In this document: positions 46,276 to 60,480 of the stretch, in pieces
Layout of the letters: every line of letters begins with the position of its first letter
Numbering within the stretch: position 1 is the first letter of the stretch
Assembly: GCA_905182465.1 (NCBI GenBank)
Contig: CAJJBI010000005.1
Span: 62,001 to 126,000 of the forward strand
Length of the DNA: 64,000 bases
Reading direction: 5' to 3'
Source of the DNA: Opitutaceae bacterium BACL24 MAG-120322-bin51
Lineage (GTDB): Bacteria > Verrucomicrobiota > Verrucomicrobiia > Opitutales > Coraliomargaritaceae
Program-made: the position numbers and the translations under genes
Notes under the pieces: model-generated
What the model was told of the DNA's origin: nothing
Databases searched by the model: none
The model's input: the letters and a program-made list of their open reading frames with translations, nothing else

Positions 46276-47037
46276 TCACTGCCTTGGACGAAGGTTAGGA
46301 ATTTTTTGGACAATTTCATTATCGGCGTCCATCTCGACGCTAAGTCTCTCTGTAGCTTGTCGCCGGTTAAGGCCTTCTTTGTAAAACATCTTGAAGACTC
46401 GGCGCGCTAAATTGACATTTTCTGGGGAGAAGCCGGCCCGCTCGAGACCGATTTTGTTCGTGGTGCGCACCATGGCAGGGTTGCCCTCAGCAATCATAAA
46501 AGGGGGCACGTCTTGCACGACTTTGGACGCTGCGCCGACCATGGCATGGTCGCCGACGCGGCAAAACTGATGGAGACCTACGCCCCACCCTATGTTGACG
46601 CGGTCACCAATTTCGACGTGCCCGCCGAGGGCGGCATGACTACTCATCACTAGGTGATTACCGACGATGCATTCGTGTGCGATATGGCTATAGGATAAGA
46701 TGAAATTGTTATCCCCGATGATAGTCTCAGTGCCTTCTGTAGTGGCGCAGTGCACGGTGGTAAATTCACGAAAAACGTTCCCGCTGCCGACGCGTAACCC
46801 AGGACTGCCGCCTTGGAACTTGAGGTCGTGCGTCTTACCCCCGATGTAGGCGTAGGGATGGACTTCATTATCGTTGCCCATGGTAGTGGCGCCGTCGACA
46901 GTGGCGTGGTGCATGACCTCGGTGCCTTTTCTGATTTTGACGCGTGCACCGATGTAGGCGTACGCGCCAACGATGACGCCAGCTTCTAGCTCAGCGCCGG
47001 GCTCAATGATAGCGGTCGAATGGATCTCCGTGGACAT
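46276..47037 (-). CDS. lpxA: Acyl-[ACP]-UDP-N-acetylglucosamine O-acyltransferase LpxA
   Basis: First acylation step of lipid A synthesis. The 253-residue left-handed beta-helix protein begins [20 protein letters not shown] and shows the hexapeptide repeats, the [16 protein letters not shown] block with the substrate-binding loop, the catalytic His region [20 protein letters not shown], and the C-terminal helical part ([13 protein letters not shown]). It lies 31 bases after the lpxC-fabZ fusion on the same strand, so three lipid A/fatty acid activities are coordinated. The organism therefore makes LPS and has an outer membrane. Confidence 0.95.
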   Translation of the reverse strand: MSTEIHSTAIIEPGAELEAGVIVGAYAYIGARVKIRKGTEVMHHATVDGATTMGNDNEVHPYAYIGGKTHDLKFQGGSPGLRVGSGNVFREFTTVHCATTEGTETIIGDNNFILSYSHIAHECIVGNHLVMSSHAALGGHVEIGDRVNIGWGVGLHQFCRVGDHAMVGAASKVVQDVPPFMIAEGNPAMVRTTNKIGLERAGFSPENVNLARRVFKMFYKEGLNRRQATERLSVEMDADNEIVQKIPNLRPRQ

Positions 47038-47068
47038 TGGGAAAGAATGTTAAAAAGGAGGAAGTGAA

Positions 47069-48394
<1,326 letters not shown>

Positions 48395-48605
48395 AAAAAA
48401 TAGGCTAGATGGGAATAGGCATCAGCAAGTAAATACAGCTTTAAAGAAGAAAATATCCTAGGCTCGATCACTCTTATGTAAAGCATGGGTTTTCATGGCA
48501 GAACAGGGTAAATTTGAGCGTTTAGCGCCTTCTCGTTCACGCAGAACTTACTCCCAAGTCATTTGATTATGAAGAGATGCACGCCCGCGTGTCCGTCAAA
48601 GATGT

Positions 48606-49188
48606 TCAATCGAGCAGCACATTGATATTAATGACCTCCATACCCGCATTACGGGCGGACTGCATACCTAGTTCAGTATCCTCAAAAGCGTGGCAGCGCT
48701 TTGGATCGACTCCGATTAGTTCGGCAGCACGGAGGTAGGTCTCTGGCGCGGGCTTGGGGGCTTGCACATCGTCAGCACCGACGACCGCACCAAACCAGTC
48801 GCGAATACCAAGACTTTTTAGTATTTTCTCCGCCACCCACTTAGGACTGCCAGTGGCAACGGCCATTGGAATATGCTCACGATGAAACTCGGCGATGGCT
48901 TTGCACGGGGATGACTGGCTTCACATCTTTAAGCAGTTCGAGGAAAAGTTCCTCTTTTGCATCAGCAATAAGCTTAGCATCTACCGTTTTGCCCTGCTCT
49001 TCGGCCAACATTTCAACGATCACGGCAGCGGGCACACCACCCAGCGCGTAGAAGCGCTCTTCAGTGAACTCGATACCTTGTGCAGCCATGGAGTGCGACC
49101 ATGCGATAAAGTGAGTGGGCATGGTGTCTGCGAGAGTACCATCCATATCAAAAATGAGACCATCGTAGTTGTGGTGAAGATTGATCAT
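48606..49188 (-). CDS. HAD-superfamily phosphatase (beta-phosphoglucomutase-like), one-base frameshift
   Basis: HAD-like hydrolase. The first part from the ATG at 49188 has the nucleophile motif LIFDMDGTLADTMP with the DxD and the cap domain. It runs out of frame after PVIPV and stops at 48877. The other part, in the next frame, has motif II (AVATGSPKWVAEKIL), motif III Lys (APKPAPETYL) and motif IV (FEDTELGMQSARNAGM). Deleting one T from the TTT at 48900-48902 restores a 193-residue protein. All HAD catalytic motifs are then present. The probable substrate is a small sugar phosphate, as in the YqaB-like group, but this is not certain. Confidence 0.8.
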
Positions 49189-49305
49189 ATTATTTTTCAA
49201 AAGACAGAAAACAGGAGCCAACAGACAGTCAATGTCTGATAAATTCTCTAACATTCAAAACTGGACGTATCAAGTTAGCCGTTCAAAATAATATATACAT
49301 CTATT

Positions 49306-49992
49306 ATGTTCCGCTCACTTAGAAACGCATTCATCACTGGCATCGTCGTCATTCTCCCTCTAGGAGTCACGTTCATCCTGATCAATTTCTTGCTGGATAG
49401 GTTAGGGAATCCAGCTAGCCAGTTCTTCTTCTGGTATCTTGATTCTGAGTGGCGCAACTTGCCATCTGTGAAATTTGCGCTGGAGACGACCTCAGTCTTT
49501 GTCGTGTTTTCACTAATAACACTGCTCGGTTACGGGTCGCGCTTTGTGCTGGGGCGCATCATTCTAGGCGGCCTCGAGCGCTTGTTCAATCGAGTGCCGT
49601 TCATCAACACGGTCTATCGTACGGTCAAACAGATCGTCGACACTTTCGGTCAACAAAAAAAGGCCGTCTTTCAAGAGGTGGTGCTGATTGAGTATCCACG
49701 AAAGCGCTGCTACGTCCTTGGCTTCCTAACGAATACGGCTAAAGGCGAAACACAGGCAAGCACAGGCGAGCATATCGTCAACGTATTCGTCCCCACTACA
49801 CCGAATCCGACAAGCGGTTTCCTCCTAATGCTTCCCGAAGAAGACATTAAACGACTGCAAATGAGCATTGCTGACGGAATGAAGCTGATCATCTCGGGCG
49901 GTGCAGTCGTACCGGATCCCAAAACTGGTGAAGCCGTGCCAATCAACAACCCGAGTCAAGCTGAGGGCGGTGCCCCCACGGCCCATGACTAA
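49306..49992 (+). CDS. DUF502 family inner-membrane protein
   Basis: A 228-residue protein with two membrane helices (TGIVVILPLGVTFILINFLL; VFVVFSLITLLGYGSRFVLG) followed by a cytoplasmic beta-rich domain. Diagnostic stretches are RLFNRVPFINTVYRTVKQIV, FQEVVLIEYPRKRCYVLGFL and VFVPTTPNPTSGFLLMLPEE, with the conserved PTTPNPTSG motif. The function is unknown; family members occur in many bacteria and plants. Its end overlaps the recO start. Confidence 0.88.
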   Translation: MFRSLRNAFITGIVVILPLGVTFILINFLLDRLGNPASQFFFWYLDSEWRNLPSVKFALETTSVFVVFSLITLLGYGSRFVLGRIILGGLERLFNRVPFINTVYRTVKQIVDTFGQQKKAVFQEVVLIEYPRKRCYVLGFLTNTAKGETQASTGEHIVNVFVPTTPNPTSGFLLMLPEEDIKRLQMSIADGMKLIISGGAVVPDPKTGEAVPINNPSQAEGGAPTAHD

Positions 49993-50599
49993 GCAAGAAG
50001 AGGCCTTGGTGCTTAAGACGGAGCCAAGCGGCGAGTCCTTCCTAAAGCTATACGTCCTCACCGCAGAGAGCGGCATCTTTCTCTGCATGAAGCGGATCTC
50101 GAAAAAAACCAACACCTCAATCACCCCCGACCTTTTCGACACAGCAGTAATCCTTCTGGAAACTTCCCAGCAAGGCACAATGCGCTTTGTCAAAGAGTAT
50201 CAACTCATGCAGCGCCGCGACGTCATCGGGCAGAACTACCGCAGCTTGCGTAGTGCCTCGCGACTGAGCCAGTTACTTGTAACGAATGCCTCCCATATGC
50301 CCGAATCGGAATGGCTCTTCACGCTAACTGAGCGAGCATTCGATGCTTTTGCGGCGGGAAAGGCACCCGATGTTGTTTTATTAAAAAGCCTCTACCTGCT
50401 ACTCAAAGACGAGGGCTACCCCGTGCGTGAATCGTGGTGGCCAACACTCCGATCGGACTTACGAGAAACTGCCAAACGCCTACTCAGCAAGCCCTCGCCC
50501 GCTCACATCGACAAACCCGAGCAGGACATCTGCGAAAGCATCGAACAACACCTAACTCAGTGGATGCGTCACCAGACCGACCTAATTATACCGGATTAA
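49985..50599 (+). CDS. recO: RecO-like DNA repair protein
   Basis: A 204-residue protein whose start overlaps the end of the DUF502 gene by 8 bases. The opening (EEALVLKTEPSGESFLKLYV, then LTAESGIFLCMKR) matches the OB-fold N-terminus of RecO, which binds single-strand DNA and loads RecA with RecR. The C-terminal part is helical (SEWLFTLTERAFDAFAAG) and lacks the zinc-finger cysteines of many RecO proteins. RecO proteins are very divergent, so the call rests on the N-terminus, length and layout. An unknown OB-fold protein is the alternative. Confidence 0.6.
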   Translation: MTKQEEALVLKTEPSGESFLKLYVLTAESGIFLCMKRISKKTNTSITPDLFDTAVILLETSQQGTMRFVKEYQLMQRRDVIGQNYRSLRSASRLSQLLVTNASHMPESEWLFTLTERAFDAFAAGKAPDVVLLKSLYLLLKDEGYPVRESWWPTLRSDLRETAKRLLSKPSPAHIDKPEQDICESIEQHLTQWMRHQTDLIIPD

Positions 50600-50828
50600 A
50601 ATTCCAATTTCCCACTGTGCGTCACACAGAACCTTCGATAGAAATAATAATAACCCAACCAAAATCCTACTACTTTAGTGAAATCGCTCGATTTATTTTT
50701 CCTCGCCAACTGGGGGCTTTGCTTGCTTACGCATGGACAAGTAACCGCTTTTTCGGAGAGCGCTCTTAGGGCTTTCTATTGTATACTTCAGTTTGACAAA
50801 GACACCCCAGAAGACCTTCTCTTACCTC

Positions 50829-51902
50829 ATGTCTAAAAAAGGCGTTATTCTCCTCAACCTCGGCTCGCCCGATTCCACCGAAGTCAGCGACGTCCGTCGC
50901 TACCTCCGCGAATTCCTCATGGACGGCCGTGTAATCGATGCGCCCTTTGCTATTCGCTGGTTTCTAGTCAACTGCCTGATCTTGCCTACCCGCCCGCGCG
51001 AGTCTGCCGAGGCTTACGAAGAAATCTGGCAAGAAGACGGCTCGCCGCTCGTCATTACCTCGCTTAGGCAGCAAAAAGCACTCGCCGCAAAGCTAGACAT
51101 CCCTGTCGAGGTCGGCATGCGCTACGGCAACCCTTCGACACCCGATGCCCTCAAACGGCTGCTCGATCAAGGCGTAGACGACCTTTTTATCATCCCAATG
51201 TATCCGCACTACGCCATGTCGAGCTACGAAACTGCAGTAGTCGCGCTGATGGATGCGGTCAAAGAACAGAAGCCCGAACTCAAAACAACGCTACTCCCAC
51301 CCTTCTACCAAGAACCGGGCTATATCGACGCCATGATTGCCCGTGCGCAACCCTCGATCGAAGGTCACGACTTTGACAAGCTAGTGTTCTCCTTTCATGG
51401 CATCCCACAGCGCCACCTTGTCAAAGGTGACCCTTCTCACAATCACTGCCTGACCACGCATGACTGTTGCAACACTTGCCACCCTGCTCACGCCACCTGC
51501 TACCGTCACCAGTGCGCTATGACAGTAGAAAAATTCGTAGCCGCAGCCAATTTGCCGAAGGACAAATACATGATCACCTTCCAGAGCCGCCTCGGCCGCG
51601 AGCCTTGGCTTCAGCCCTATACTGACAAGACCTTAGAGCAACTAGCCAAAGACGGACACAAGAAGGTCAAAGTGATTTGCCCTGCTTTCACTGCAGACTG
51701 CCTCGAGACTCTGGAAGAGATCGCGATGCAAGGGCGCGACAGTTTCCTTGAATCCGGCGGCGAAGACTTCGAGCAAATCCCCTGCCTGAACGAGTCCCCC
51801 GCCTTTATCGATTTCCTAGCAGAGAAGGTGCAAGACTGGCGCGACGGCGCCTACGAAAGCCCGAAGGCCACACCGCCCGCCTACGTAGAGCGTAAGCCAT
51901 GA
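50829..51902 (+). CDS. hemH: Ferrochelatase
   Basis: Inserts ferrous iron into protoporphyrin IX (or coproporphyrin III), final step of heme synthesis. The 357-residue protein from 50829 begins [20 protein letters not shown] and has the catalytic-His motif [28 protein letters not shown] and [16 protein letters not shown]. An insertion right after the catalytic motif carries a dense Cys/His cluster ([23 protein letters not shown]). It may bind an iron-sulfur cluster, as known for several bacterial ferrochelatases. It starts the hemH-hemX-hemA group. Confidence 0.95.
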   Translation: MSKKGVILLNLGSPDSTEVSDVRRYLREFLMDGRVIDAPFAIRWFLVNCLILPTRPRESAEAYEEIWQEDGSPLVITSLRQQKALAAKLDIPVEVGMRYGNPSTPDALKRLLDQGVDDLFIIPMYPHYAMSSYETAVVALMDAVKEQKPELKTTLLPPFYQEPGYIDAMIARAQPSIEGHDFDKLVFSFHGIPQRHLVKGDPSHNHCLTTHDCCNTCHPAHATCYRHQCAMTVEKFVAAANLPKDKYMITFQSRLGREPWLQPYTDKTLEQLAKDGHKKVKVICPAFTADCLETLEEIAMQGRDSFLESGGEDFEQIPCLNESPAFIDFLAEKVQDWRDGAYESPKATPPAYVERKP

Positions 51903-52028
51903 AAAAGAAGTCGGGACTTCACTGATGATGACCGTATTGAATTGGCCTACAAATACTTCTAAATGTAGTTTATACAAACCTCGCTGAACCCCAAAAGCTA
52001 GACCACTCTAATGTTCAACGAAATCACC

Positions 52029-52874
52029 ATGACTGATGGCACAGCCTTCAAGGTCGCCGCTGCCGTCTACGGAGGCGCGTTTTTGTTCGCTCTAGTCGTA
52101 TTGTTAATGCGTCGCGCTTACTCGCGCACTATCATGTTTGCCCTGCTATGTGGCGGTTTTCTGATCCAGACGCTCGCGCTCAACCTACGCGGTGCCGAAA
52201 TCAAAGCCTGCCCACTAGGCAATCCATTTGAAATCGCCCAGTTCCTTGCGTGGTCGCTTGTATTACTCTTTTTCATTATAGGCCCCGCCTTTCGATTGCG
52301 ACTACTCGGCGGCTTCACCGCAGGGCTAGCCACAATACTCAGTGCAGGTTCTTTTATTATTCCATCATGGGATCGCGCCTACCCGCCAGGCATTTTCGGA
52401 GGGAACCACTGGATCGAGTTGCATGCCGCGCTCGCCATATTTAGTTACGGCTTCTTCGCTATTCTTTCGCTCGTCTCAATCATGTTCCTAATTCAGCAAC
52501 ACGGGCTCAAGACAAAGCAATTCAAAGGAATTTACCGATACCTGCCCTCCCTACAGCAGCTCGACCTAATGGCTAAGCGCCTGCTCTTAACTGGCGTCAT
52601 CGTCCTCACCGCCTCACTAGCCTTTGGAGCTGTCTTTTGGGTCAGTAACTTTGAACTTGTGCCTGTATATAAGCTGACGGCCACCTGCCTCATCTGGCTA
52701 GGTTACCTGACTGTATTTATATTACGAATACAGGAAAAGCTAGCTACTCGCCGCCATGCGATTGCCACCATTGTCCTGTTCGTCCTCGCCATCGCCTCAC
52801 TCCGGGCAGTAGAATCTGCCCGCGAGTCAGTAGAACCACCTGCCCAAGGAGCAACCATTCAAATCGAACGCTAA
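52029..52874 (+). CDS. CcsA/HemX-type cytochrome c assembly membrane protein
   Basis: A 281-residue integral membrane protein with eight predicted helices and a conserved tryptophan/histidine framework: [18 protein letters not shown] early, then [20 protein letters not shown] with the His-rich helix, and [18 protein letters not shown] later. It matches the CcsA/CcmF-like heme-handling family, and its position immediately before hemA is that of HemX, which influences GluTR level in Bacillus. Whether it handles heme for cytochrome c assembly or tunes HemA is not decided. The start at 52011 is an alternative. Confidence 0.82.
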   Translation: MTDGTAFKVAAAVYGGAFLFALVVLLMRRAYSRTIMFALLCGGFLIQTLALNLRGAEIKACPLGNPFEIAQFLAWSLVLLFFIIGPAFRLRLLGGFTAGLATILSAGSFIIPSWDRAYPPGIFGGNHWIELHAALAIFSYGFFAILSLVSIMFLIQQHGLKTKQFKGIYRYLPSLQQLDLMAKRLLLTGVIVLTASLAFGAVFWVSNFELVPVYKLTATCLIWLGYLTVFILRIQEKLATRRHAIATIVLFVLAIASLRAVESARESVEPPAQGATIQIER

Positions 52875-52894
52875 CAACGTATCGTTCCTTGGCC

Positions 52895-53944
52895 ATGAGT
52901 GAAGTATTAGAATCTCTGTTTGTGCTCGGCACCTCGCACCACGCGACCCCGCTGGAAGTGCGCGAGCGCTTTGCGCTCACACAGTCGCAGGCGCACGAGC
53001 TGCAAAAGATGCTACACCAGCATGAGGGCATCCGCGAATGCCTTGTACTCAATACCTGCAACCGTCTTGAAATTTACGGCCTCGCGGACTGCATTGAGCG
53101 TGTCGAAGAAATACGTGGCCTCTTTTGCGACAAGCAGAACGTCTCCGAAGAACTCTTTAACCAATACGCCTACAGCCATAGTAATTTAGAAACGCTCCAA
53201 CACGTGCTCGAGGTATCCGCAGGGCTCGACTCGCAGATGGTGGGCGAGACCGAGATCCTCGGACAGCTCAAACAAGCCTTCGCCGCCGCACACGACGCCG
53301 ACTGCACGGGTAAGGTGCTCAACCGGCTCTTCGAGAAAAGCTTCCAAGCTGCCAAAGAAGCGCGCACTCAAACAGGGATCACTCGAGGGCAAGTTAGCAT
53401 TGGCAACGTTGTGGTTGATCTAGCCAGCCGCATCTTTGGCAAGCTGAATGGCAGCCGTGTCCTCCTCCTCGGGAGCGGCGAAGTCAGCGAAAAGACTGCT
53501 CAAGCGCTCAAGAGCCGAGGTGTCGGCGACATAACCGTGAGTAGCCGCACCTTCGAAAACGCGCACAAACTCGCTCACAGTCTAGGCGGCGCAGCCATCC
53601 ACTTTGAGGATTTCAACGCACAGCTAGAGCATTTCGATATCATCATCTGCTCCACCGCTGCCCCCAATACGCTGCTCCATAAAGAGGTAATTGCCCTCAC
53701 CATGAAACAACGCCCCGAACGTCCCTGCTTCCTTATCGATCTCGCCATGCCTCGCGACGTCGATCCAGCAGTAGAAGAAGTTGAGAACGTTTACCTCTAC
53801 AATCTCGACGATCTCTCTAGTATAGCCAACGAGAATCTCGAGGCTCGCAAAGCCGAAATTGAGAAGGTCCGGGAAATACTAAATAAGCACGCATGGAATC
53901 TCTGGCTCCAACTCCGCCGCCGCGAACTAATGCGGAAAGTGTGA
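52895..53944 (+). CDS. hemA: Glutamyl-tRNA reductase (short form)
   Basis: NADPH-dependent reduction of glutamyl-tRNA to glutamate-1-semialdehyde, start of the C5 heme pathway. Residues: [20 protein letters not shown], the catalytic C55 in [30 protein letters not shown], and the NADPH domain ([20 protein letters not shown]). The protein has 349 residues, about 70 fewer than the E. coli enzyme: only about 40 residues follow YNLDDL, so the usual C-terminal dimerisation domain is mostly missing. Active-site parts are all present. Clustered with hemX and hemH. Confidence 0.93.
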   Translation: MSEVLESLFVLGTSHHATPLEVRERFALTQSQAHELQKMLHQHEGIRECLVLNTCNRLEIYGLADCIERVEEIRGLFCDKQNVSEELFNQYAYSHSNLETLQHVLEVSAGLDSQMVGETEILGQLKQAFAAAHDADCTGKVLNRLFEKSFQAAKEARTQTGITRGQVSIGNVVVDLASRIFGKLNGSRVLLLGSGEVSEKTAQALKSRGVGDITVSSRTFENAHKLAHSLGGAAIHFEDFNAQLEHFDIIICSTAAPNTLLHKEVIALTMKQRPERPCFLIDLAMPRDVDPAVEEVENVYLYNLDDLSSIANENLEARKAEIEKVREILNKHAWNLWLQLRRRELMRKV

Positions 53945-54008
53945 CTTTTGGGAACGCTGCTCCGGGCGTGGTCACAAGACCCGCCGCGAAGCGAAACGGG
54001 CCAGACAT

Positions 54009-55643
54009 TTAGGCATCACGTCCTATAAAGCCCCTCCGCCACAAGCTCGGCAAGCCCCAGAGCAAGAAGGCACCCGCCCCCAGACATACCATCGCTGGCA
54101 CCCCGAAGCCAAGCGGCACAAACCCGACCACCAAGGCCGTAAGCCCCGCAATCATCGCAAACGGTAGTTGCGTAAGCACATGGTCAAGCGGCTCCACCCC
54201 TGAGGCAATCGAAGCCACAATCGTCGTATCCGAAAATGGACTACAGTGGTCACCAAATACCGCACCACTGAAGACCGCACCAATCGCCGCCACTACCAAG
54301 CGGTCGCGCTCCACATCAACCACACCTTCTGTCAGTGAAAAGATCACCGGAATAGCCAGCGGCATGAGCACCCCCATCGCCCCCCACGAGGTGCCCGTAG
54401 AAAACGAGATCAACGCACCCAGTACAAAGATTCCTGCGGGTAACAAAGCGACGGGTAGATGCCCTTGCAGACTCTCACTCAAGTAAGTCGCCGTGCCCAA
54501 CTGGCTGATCGCCCCGCCCAACATCCACGCCGCAATTAAAATCAAAACTGGCCCCGCGATCTCCCGCACGCCGGAGAGAAAAACCCTCGCCTCGTTACTT
54601 GTGACACGTCCCCGCCGTGCAAAGGCATAGCTACCCGCCGCTACCAGTGATGCCATAATACTCGAAGCCACTAATATCTGCGGCACGTAAGCCTCCGCTT
54701 TTCCATACGATTCGGCAAACTTGCTCAAACTAAACGGCAACAAAGCTTCCGAACCGATCACATAGGTCAGGACAGGAATCGAGAGCGTCAGCACCACAAT
54801 CGGTATAATGGCCAAGCCCCAATGACTCGCTTGAACATCCTCCTCACGCTCTGGAGGCGTCGACCTTTCTCGCGCAGCCCGCTCCGCCACGCCCATCGAA
54901 CCAGGGTTAAACTCCCGCCAGATACAGACCAAAGCCAGTATTAGCGCGAACCAACAATAGAAATTCGCGGGCAAAGACTTAAAGAAATAGCCGTAGGCGC
55001 TGACCTCGCCCTGTCCTGCCAACACAAAACCCTCACGGATCATCGAAAGTTGAAACGCGATCCAAGTCGAAATAAAGGCCAGACACGCTACCGCTGAACC
55101 TGTGGTATCCGCAAGGTAGGCCAGCTTCTCGCGCGAGACCCCGCAGCGATCCGCCGCCGATCGCAAGAGTCGCCCGATCAGCATCGTGTTAGCCAAACCA
55201 TCAAAAAAGACCAGTAGCCCAAAACCAAAAACTGTCGTCTGCATTCGCTTGTGCGGTGCGCGCGCCGACCCAAGCAGTTTTTTAACGAGCCCTTGCAGGC
55301 CACCACCCGCCTCAACTAGGGCGACAAAGCCACCAAGGATCAGGGTAAAGAGCATCGCGCTCAATTTCCATGAAGACCCAAAAATCGGCCAAAATTGATT
55401 CAAGACTAATTGCTCAATCGTGCCGAGCAGTGAGCCACCTGCCAGCAAGATCGCGCCGCAAACTGCTCCGATTAAAAGTCCAAGAAGCGCGCTCCGTGAA
55501 ATCAGCACCATAGTCAACGCTGCCAGGCTCGGCCAGAGCGTGCTCCAAGTGCTCTCGAAGGAAGCTAGATATCCGCTCGCAGCCAAGACAACAATCGTAG
55601 CTACGAGACTAGTCCATCTGCGATCAGTGGTTCTTTTAAACAT
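54009..55643 (-). CDS. NhaC-type Na+/H+ antiporter family transporter
   Basis: A 544-residue membrane protein with about 12 hydrophobic helices, starting at ATG 55643; the open frame extends to 55853 but the extra 70 residues are not membrane-like. Family features: FGLLVFFDGLANTMLIGRLL, SAVACLAFISTWIAFQLSMI, ISFSTGTSWGAMGVLMPLAI and VFGDHCSPFSDTTIVASIAS, the typical motifs of the NhaC/YqkI-like antiporter family. It should exchange sodium, or an organic ion, for protons. In a marine organism such a carrier is plausible for sodium export. It is a single gene. Confidence 0.9.
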   Translation of the reverse strand: MFKRTTDRRWTSLVATIVVLAASGYLASFESTWSTLWPSLAALTMVLISRSALLGLLIGAVCGAILLAGGSLLGTIEQLVLNQFWPIFGSSWKLSAMLFTLILGGFVALVEAGGGLQGLVKKLLGSARAPHKRMQTTVFGFGLLVFFDGLANTMLIGRLLRSAADRCGVSREKLAYLADTTGSAVACLAFISTWIAFQLSMIREGFVLAGQGEVSAYGYFFKSLPANFYCWFALILALVCIWREFNPGSMGVAERAARERSTPPEREEDVQASHWGLAIIPIVVLTLSIPVLTYVIGSEALLPFSLSKFAESYGKAEAYVPQILVASSIMASLVAAGSYAFARRGRVTSNEARVFLSGVREIAGPVLILIAAWMLGGAISQLGTATYLSESLQGHLPVALLPAGIFVLGALISFSTGTSWGAMGVLMPLAIPVIFSLTEGVVDVERDRLVVAAIGAVFSGAVFGDHCSPFSDTTIVASIASGVEPLDHVLTQLPFAMIAGLTALVVGFVPLGFGVPAMVCLGAGAFLLWGLPSLWRRGFIGRDA

Positions 55644-55950
55644 GCTTATCAAATCTGTGCGTATTTTCAAATTTGTCGAGTTTCCAGCAGTAGCTCCCCT
55701 CCTAGTTACATAAGATGCTAAGAAACAAACTTCATGCAAAAAACACCATCGATTGATTTCTGCTCTTATTAGCCTCTCCTGCGCAGTCCTCACTCGACGG
55801 ATCTTTGCTTGTGCGAGTGGGCAGTAAATTGAGATACTAAGTGGATAACGCAAAATATCATCTAGCTGATGTAAAGTTTAGCAGATCGCTTGCAATCTGC
55901 TTAAGAGTTTGCTTTTGTAATATCCCTTCTAAATAAAAAATTAAAGAATT
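55644..55950. other. Intergenic region between divergent antiporter and Cys-rich peptide genes
   Basis: About 307 bases, AT-rich towards the right end. It must hold the promoters of both divergent genes. Near the Cys-rich peptide gene a TAATAT at 55918-55923 could be a -10 hexamer, but no convincing -35 lies 16-18 bases upstream. The left part continues the antiporter reading frame without an obvious gene. I saw no RNA gene, repeat or mobile element. Confidence 0.5.
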
Positions 55951-56244
55951 ATGAAAAAACTACTACTTACCTCACTACTTATGCTTTGTGCTTCACTCGC
56001 CCATGCAGGCCCTGGCTGCGGCGGTGGTGGCTGCGATTCTGACAAAAAAGATGGCAAAGCAGATTACACTCAAAGCAATGCAGTCTTAGCTGGTGGCTGC
56101 GGCGACAAAGGCGACGACAAAAAAGATGGCAAAGCCGACAGCATTCAAAGCAATGCAGTCTTAGCTGGTGGCTGCGGCGACAAAAGCGATGACAAAAAAG
56201 ACGGCAAGTCCGACTTTACTGTGCGACAGGCTGCTATTGTCTAG
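55951..56244 (+). CDS. Secreted Cys/Gly-rich tandem-repeat peptide of unknown function
   Basis: A 97-residue protein. Residues 1-19 are a signal peptide (MKKLLLTSLLMLCASLAHA, cleavage after AHA). The mature part starts GPGCGGGGCDSD and is built of a 25-residue unit repeated 2.4 times, reading DKKDGKADYTQSNAVLAGGC followed by GDKGD, with small changes. The mature chain thus holds two Cys in the first segment and one in each repeat, and is very rich in Gly, Lys and Asp. It could bind metal, be cross-linked through its cysteines, or act as an exported peptide precursor; no maturation enzyme is adjacent. A strong terminator follows, so it is a single-gene transcript. Confidence 0.75.
   Translation: MKKLLLTSLLMLCASLAHAGPGCGGGGCDSDKKDGKADYTQSNAVLAGGCGDKGDDKKDGKADSIQSNAVLAGGCGDKSDDKKDGKSDFTVRQAAIV
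56041..56220 (+). repeat. 75-bp coding tandem repeat, 2.4 copies
   Basis: Copies at 56041-56115 and 56116-56190, then a partial copy 56191-56220. Copies 1 and 2 differ at only a few positions (for example in the D-Y-T to D-S-I codons and the G/S before the final Asp), so the duplication is recent or conserved by selection. The period is a multiple of three and keeps the reading frame. Confidence 0.9.
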
Positions 56245-56264
56245 TTCGAGAAAAACTTATCACC

Positions 56265-56300
56265 AAAAGCCTTACGGACGTGTGTTCGTAAGGCTTTTTT
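56265..56300 (+). terminator. Rho-independent terminator of the Cys-rich peptide gene
   Basis: A perfect 12-base inverted repeat, AAAAGCCTTACG (56265-56276) with CGTAAGGCTTTT (56287-56298), a 10-base loop and a run of six T residues at the end. It starts about 20 bases after the stop codon. The symmetry would also allow function in the other direction. Confidence 0.9.
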
Positions 56301-56517
56301 ATGCCTATTTAACACATCGTCGATGTCATATAGATTATCATTAAATAATTGATCTACAATTACTTATAAATAATAATCTGCGATTTTTTAAATATCGTGA
56401 GCCCAAATGCGAGTAGACATGCCGACTACCTAAAACAATCAACCAATACGACTTTCCCGCATTCGCTGGCATCGCGTCATCTAGTAAAAATAACCGGCAT
56501 TCTCGACTTGCAATAAC

Positions 56518-56545
56518 ATATCAATATATCATGATGCGTTGATAT
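56518..56545 (+). promoter_or_regulatory. Candidate operator upstream of metH
   Basis: A 7-base inverted repeat ATATCAA (56518-56524) and TTGATAT (56539-56545) flanks an inner palindrome ATCATGAT (56528-56535), ending 6 bases before the metH ATG. The position over the expected transcription or translation start suits a repressor site. The regulator is unidentified. Confidence 0.4.
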
Positions 56546-56551
56546 TAAATA

Positions 56552-60424
<3,873 letters not shown>

Positions 60425-60480
60425 CCTAGTTTAAACAGGACACAGCTAGGTATTAAAATAAAGCTACAAGAGGGACTCTA

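Noticed and set aside
55951-56244. RiPP (modified peptide) precursor interpretation of the Cys-rich repeat peptide
   Set aside because: No radical SAM, cyclodehydratase, lanthipeptide synthase or peptidase-transporter gene is adjacent and it has a normal Sec signal; kept only as an open possibility.
56300-56551. Possible cobalamin or SAM/SAH riboswitch before metH
   Set aside because: No B12-box or SAM-type conserved core or pairing could be found in the AT-rich leader; only a short inverted repeat is visible.
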